NCBI RefSeq assembly: GCF_004770145.1
Contig: NZ_RQFW01000018.1
Coordinates: 273,501 to 337,500 of the forward strand
Direction of reading: 5' to 3'
Source: Leptospira bourretii
GTDB taxonomy: Bacteria; Spirochaetota; Leptospiria; Leptospirales; Leptospiraceae
DNA length: 64,000 bases
The notes under the pieces are model-generated. The model saw only the letters and a list, made by a program, of their open reading frames with translations. It made no database searches and was not told the DNA's origin. How positions within the stretch are numbered: position 1 is the first letter of the stretch; each line of letters opens with the position of its first letter. The position numbers were made by a program, and so were the translations under genes. This document shows positions 61,326-64,000 of this stretch, one piece after another.

Positions 61326-62899
61326 CGCATCATACCCGTTAGCTCTTCCAGCCCCTTCCCAATTTCTTGTTCCAGTCCTTTTAGTTTTTCTAAAATCACC
61401 TTCGGGTGTTCATAGCTCACTTCTTCAAAGACATCCTCTTTGAATTTGCTCATGGAAAGGTCATAACCCTCATTGACAATTTCCGCTTTAGGGACAAAGA
61501 AACACTTCGCTTTGCGGTCGTTTGGTTTTTTGGGGTCTCGGGTCTTGAATTGGGTGAAGATGTCGATGAGATCAGAGTTTTCGATCTTGGTTCGTTTGTC
61601 ATCCAGGGTATAACCATCGGCGACCATATCATAGAACCATACGTTTTCCGTTTCGCCTCCCTTGGTAAAAACAAGGATGGCAGTGCTCACCCCAGCGTAT
61701 GGTTTGAAGACCCCGCTTGGCATGGTGATGACAGCTTTGAGTTCTGACTTGTCGACTAGGATCTTCCTTGCTTCTACAAATGCCTTGCCACTGCCAAAAA
61801 GAACCCCTTGTGGCACAATCACAGCGGCAGTCCCACCGATCTTGAGCATCCTGTAGATTCGTTCCACAAACAAAAGTTCGGTTTTTGTGGTAGGAAGGGT
61901 AAATCCTTCGTTGATATCCCCTTTGTCGATATTGCCGGTAAACGGTGGATTGGCGAGCACCACATCAAACTGACTGTCCTCATTATAGGATTTACTGAGT
62001 GTGTCTTTGTAATCAATATGCGGTTGGTCAATGCCGTGCATCATCAGGTTCATGAGGCCGAGACGCACCATGGTTGTATCAATATCAAATCCGTAAAAAC
62101 TTGATTCTAAAATCGCCTTTGTTTTTTCATTTAGCCCCGAGCTAATCGCCGCTCTTTCAAACCCGTCTTCGTCCACGAGAGTCGTGTCCGCTGCTTTTCC
62201 GCTTTTGGATTTTTTGGCAAGGTCGGTCAAAATGTATTGGTAGGCTCCGAGTAAAAACCCGCCCGTCCCACAAGCCGGGTCGGCAATTCGTTGGCCCAGT
62301 TTCGGTTGCACGAGTTCCGCCATCAGTTTGATGATATGCCTTGGGGTGCGAAATTGACCATTTTTGCCAGCAGAGGCAATTTCACTGAGAAGCATCTCAT
62401 ACACATCCCCCTGGATGTCTTGGAAGGCATGTCCGCCGACACTCGCATCCCGTTCGATCTCGTCAAAGATCTGTTCGATGATGTGAATTGCCTCGACGAG
62501 TAGCGATGGTTTCGGCATAATAAAAACAGCATTCGCCATGGATTTGGTAAAGGGAGACCCACCATCCAGTTCTTTCAAAAAAGGAAACACTTTCGTTTGG
62601 ACATGGAGTAACATCTCTTCGGCGGGTTTGTGTTTGAAGTTACTCCAACGAAGTTCGGATTTGTTTATCGATTCACTACTTCCAGGAACTTTATACTTCC
62701 CATGAAACCGGGACAAATAGGATTCTCCCGTAAATTCAGCATCTCGCACGCGTTTGGCGTCAAGATCATCGATCCGTTTCATAAAGATCAGATAGGTAAT
62801 TTGTTCAATGGCGGTGAGTGGATTGGAAATCCCCCCACTCCAAAAATTGTTCCATAGTTTGTCGATGAGTGATTTGAGAGTGTTATTAAAAGATACCAT
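61322..62899 (-). CDS. hsdM: Type I DNA methyltransferase subunit HsdM (system 2)
   Basis: 525 residues. IADPACGTGGFLLGAYQYI (SAM motif I, about 208-226) and VVLANPPFTG (motif IV, about 308-317). Helical N-terminal domain FMKRIDDLDAKR. It shares its first base with the hsdR stop (TAATG), so hsdR, hsdM, hsdS and rloC form a tight four-gene unit. Confidence 0.95.
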   Translation of the reverse strand: MVSFNNTLKSLIDKLWNNFWSGGISNPLTAIEQITYLIFMKRIDDLDAKRVRDAEFTGESYLSRFHGKYKVPGSSESINKSELRWSNFKHKPAEEMLLHVQTKVFPFLKELDGGSPFTKSMANAVFIMPKPSLLVEAIHIIEQIFDEIERDASVGGHAFQDIQGDVYEMLLSEIASAGKNGQFRTPRHIIKLMAELVQPKLGQRIADPACGTGGFLLGAYQYILTDLAKKSKSGKAADTTLVDEDGFERAAISSGLNEKTKAILESSFYGFDIDTTMVRLGLMNLMMHGIDQPHIDYKDTLSKSYNEDSQFDVVLANPPFTGNIDKGDINEGFTLPTTKTELLFVERIYRMLKIGGTAAVIVPQGVLFGSGKAFVEARKILVDKSELKAVITMPSGVFKPYAGVSTAILVFTKGGETENVWFYDMVADGYTLDDKRTKIENSDLIDIFTQFKTRDPKKPNDRKAKCFFVPKAEIVNEGYDLSMSKFKEDVFEEVSYEHPKVILEKLKGLEQEIGKGLEELTGMMR

Positions 62900-64000
62900 T
62901 AAGCGGCTAAAACCTTTTCAGTTAAAATTAAAATTTCATCGATTTCTTTCAGAGAAAACACACCACGAATTCCTTCGGGATGGATCTGTGTAAAAGGAGA
63001 TTCGATGAGATCCCTTTTGGTTAAGTTTTCCTTTTCCAGTAAAAATCCTTTCAGAAGTTCCATAAACTGTAATTGCCTTGCACTCAAGTAACTATGTTCC
63101 CGAATGAAACTTTCAAAAGCCTGGCTCACGATTTCAGGAAAACTGGAAAGCCTCTCGATGCCAAGGATATGTTTTAAAAATTGGACAAGTTGTGCCTTGC
63201 GATTTTGATACACCCTTCGCAGTAAATCAATCGTGATATTGGGATGTTCTTCATGAAGCTCCGTCGCAAGCAGATTGACTTCGGTTTCACTGAGTGCCAT
63301 GCCCGATTTTAGTTTTTGCAAGAGTGGATTGGAGGCTGTGAGTTCATTGATCTTTTCTTCGACTAGTTCTTTGTAGCGACTGATACTCACCGATTCATGT
63401 TGTGGTCCAAATTCCACATATTCTTTTTCCACAACCAGATCCGCAAAATCAAATTTGGCAAAGGGAAGCGGTTTTACAAAGTCTTCTATGGTATATAAAA
63501 GTGGAGAGAGTTTCTCAACAAGCCTGTCCAAATCTTCTTCGGTTGCCGTCGCCCAGTAGTGGATGGTCTGTGCTTTGCGAATGAGTTCTTCTTCTTTGGC
63601 CACTGTATTCACAGACAAAGGAAGTTCGCCAATGGTTTCTATCACACCCATTTTGAGTGTTTCCATTTTTGATTCTTCTTTGTTTAACTTAGCAAGTGTT
63701 ACCTCGAGCACATCCCGTTCAAATCGCATGGCCTTGAAGTCTACATTCGATACCGTGCGAAAGAGTGGTTTGACCACTTCTTTTAAAAAAGTAAGAGCCT
63801 CATGTCCTGCAGAAGTAGAAAGAGCATTCCAAAAATTCGCATCTTCTGTGCGTTCGAGTGCTGACTTGGCATCTTTAATCACAATGGAGTTTTCGGGAAG
63901 TGAATCCATCTGCTTTTTTAATTTCTGAATTTCCCGAGTCACGATCTCAGACTCACCTGCCTCCCTTGCCTTCTCAATCTTTTCGAGTCGTAGGCCAAAG
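62899..64000 (-). CDS. hsdR: Type I restriction endonuclease HsdR, C-terminal part (system 2)
   Basis: The frame is open to the right edge; about 367 residues visible. The end, ESPFTQIHPEGIRGVFSLKEIDEILILTEKVLAA, matches the EcoEI-type HsdR C-terminal domain, preceded by a long helical region. The nuclease and helicase domains lie beyond the window. The stop overlaps the hsdM ATG by one base. Confidence 0.9.
   Translation of the reverse strand, partial: FGLRLEKIEKAREAGESEIVTREIQKLKKQMDSLPENSIVIKDAKSALERTEDANFWNALSTSAGHEALTFLKEVVKPLFRTVSNVDFKAMRFERDVLEVTLAKLNKEESKMETLKMGVIETIGELPLSVNTVAKEEELIRKAQTIHYWATATEEDLDRLVEKLSPLLYTIEDFVKPLPFAKFDFADLVVEKEYVEFGPQHESVSISRYKELVEEKINELTASNPLLQKLKSGMALSETEVNLLATELHEEHPNITIDLLRRVYQNRKAQLVQFLKHILGIERLSSFPEIVSQAFESFIREHSYLSARQLQFMELLKGFLLEKENLTKRDLIESPFTQIHPEGIRGVFSLKEIDEILILTEKVLAA

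Overview
The window reads as chromosomal DNA of a spirochaete of the genus Leptospira, most likely a saprophytic or environmental species. The support is the low GC content, many short secreted proteins and lipoproteins with spirochaetal lipoboxes (cysteine after a short hydrophobic stretch, e.g. FLIS-C, TLF-C, LST-C), several large hybrid sensor kinases, and a 23S rRNA fragment that lies alone rather than in a canonical operon. The species call is inference; no search was run.

Positions 1 to about 41.65 kb look like ordinary, mostly single-gene chromosomal content. From the left: a two-gene histidine kinase unit cut by the edge; a YdeI-like protein; an M14 peptidase; an alpha/beta hydrolase; a cysteine-rich secreted protein; Tag DNA glycosylase; a TolC-RND-TetR efflux operon with no adaptor gene; a MarR regulator beside a SnoaL/NTF2-like protein; an Rnk-like factor; a glycosyltransferase; lipoproteins; a thiolase with its own MarR regulator; a sulfide:quinone-reductase-like flavoprotein; a signalling block (STAS-like, chemoreceptor, hybrid kinase, REC-EAL); an ArsM-like methyltransferase; a metzincin-type lipoprotein; a GH1 glycosidase; a TMEM175-like channel; an RRM protein; and a 7TMR-DISM hybrid kinase. 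Both MarR genes are framed by two near-identical palindromes, so their operators and targets can be read directly from the sequence.

From about 41.66 kb to the right edge the window is an accessory defence and conflict island. In order: (i) a minus-strand five-gene run of HNH nuclease, LRAT-like papain-fold protein, an unrecognised 1124-residue protein, a small glycine-rich protein and a zeta-toxin-like kinase, facing a divergent XRE plus ImmA/IrrE pair; (ii) type I restriction system 1 (hsdR, hsdM, an AlbA/ATPase regulator with a 12-bp tandem repeat, hsdS); (iii) a truncated 3' end of 23S rRNA with its trailer and terminator; (iv) a three-gene run ending in a PemK/MazF-like toxin; (v) a DUF3892 gene behind a long folded leader; (vi) type I restriction system 2 (hsdR cut by the edge, hsdM, hsdS) translationally coupled to a 792-residue RloC-type anticodon nuclease with zinc hook, ABC ATPase and an Arg-Glu-His triad.

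The strongest leads are these. A G7 run sits exactly at the hsdS-rloC junction; a -1 ribosomal shift or a one-base gain would fuse the DNA-recognition subunit to the anticodon nuclease. The five-gene HNH/LRAT/giant-protein/zeta run is a candidate undescribed defence or toxin system. The DUF3892 leader folds into nested hairpins, one of which covers the ribosome binding site. A dispersed structured repeat family (GGGCGTTCCC...CGGGCT...ATCCCTAACG) has two of its three clear copies bracketing the island segment from 41.7 to 55.9 kb.
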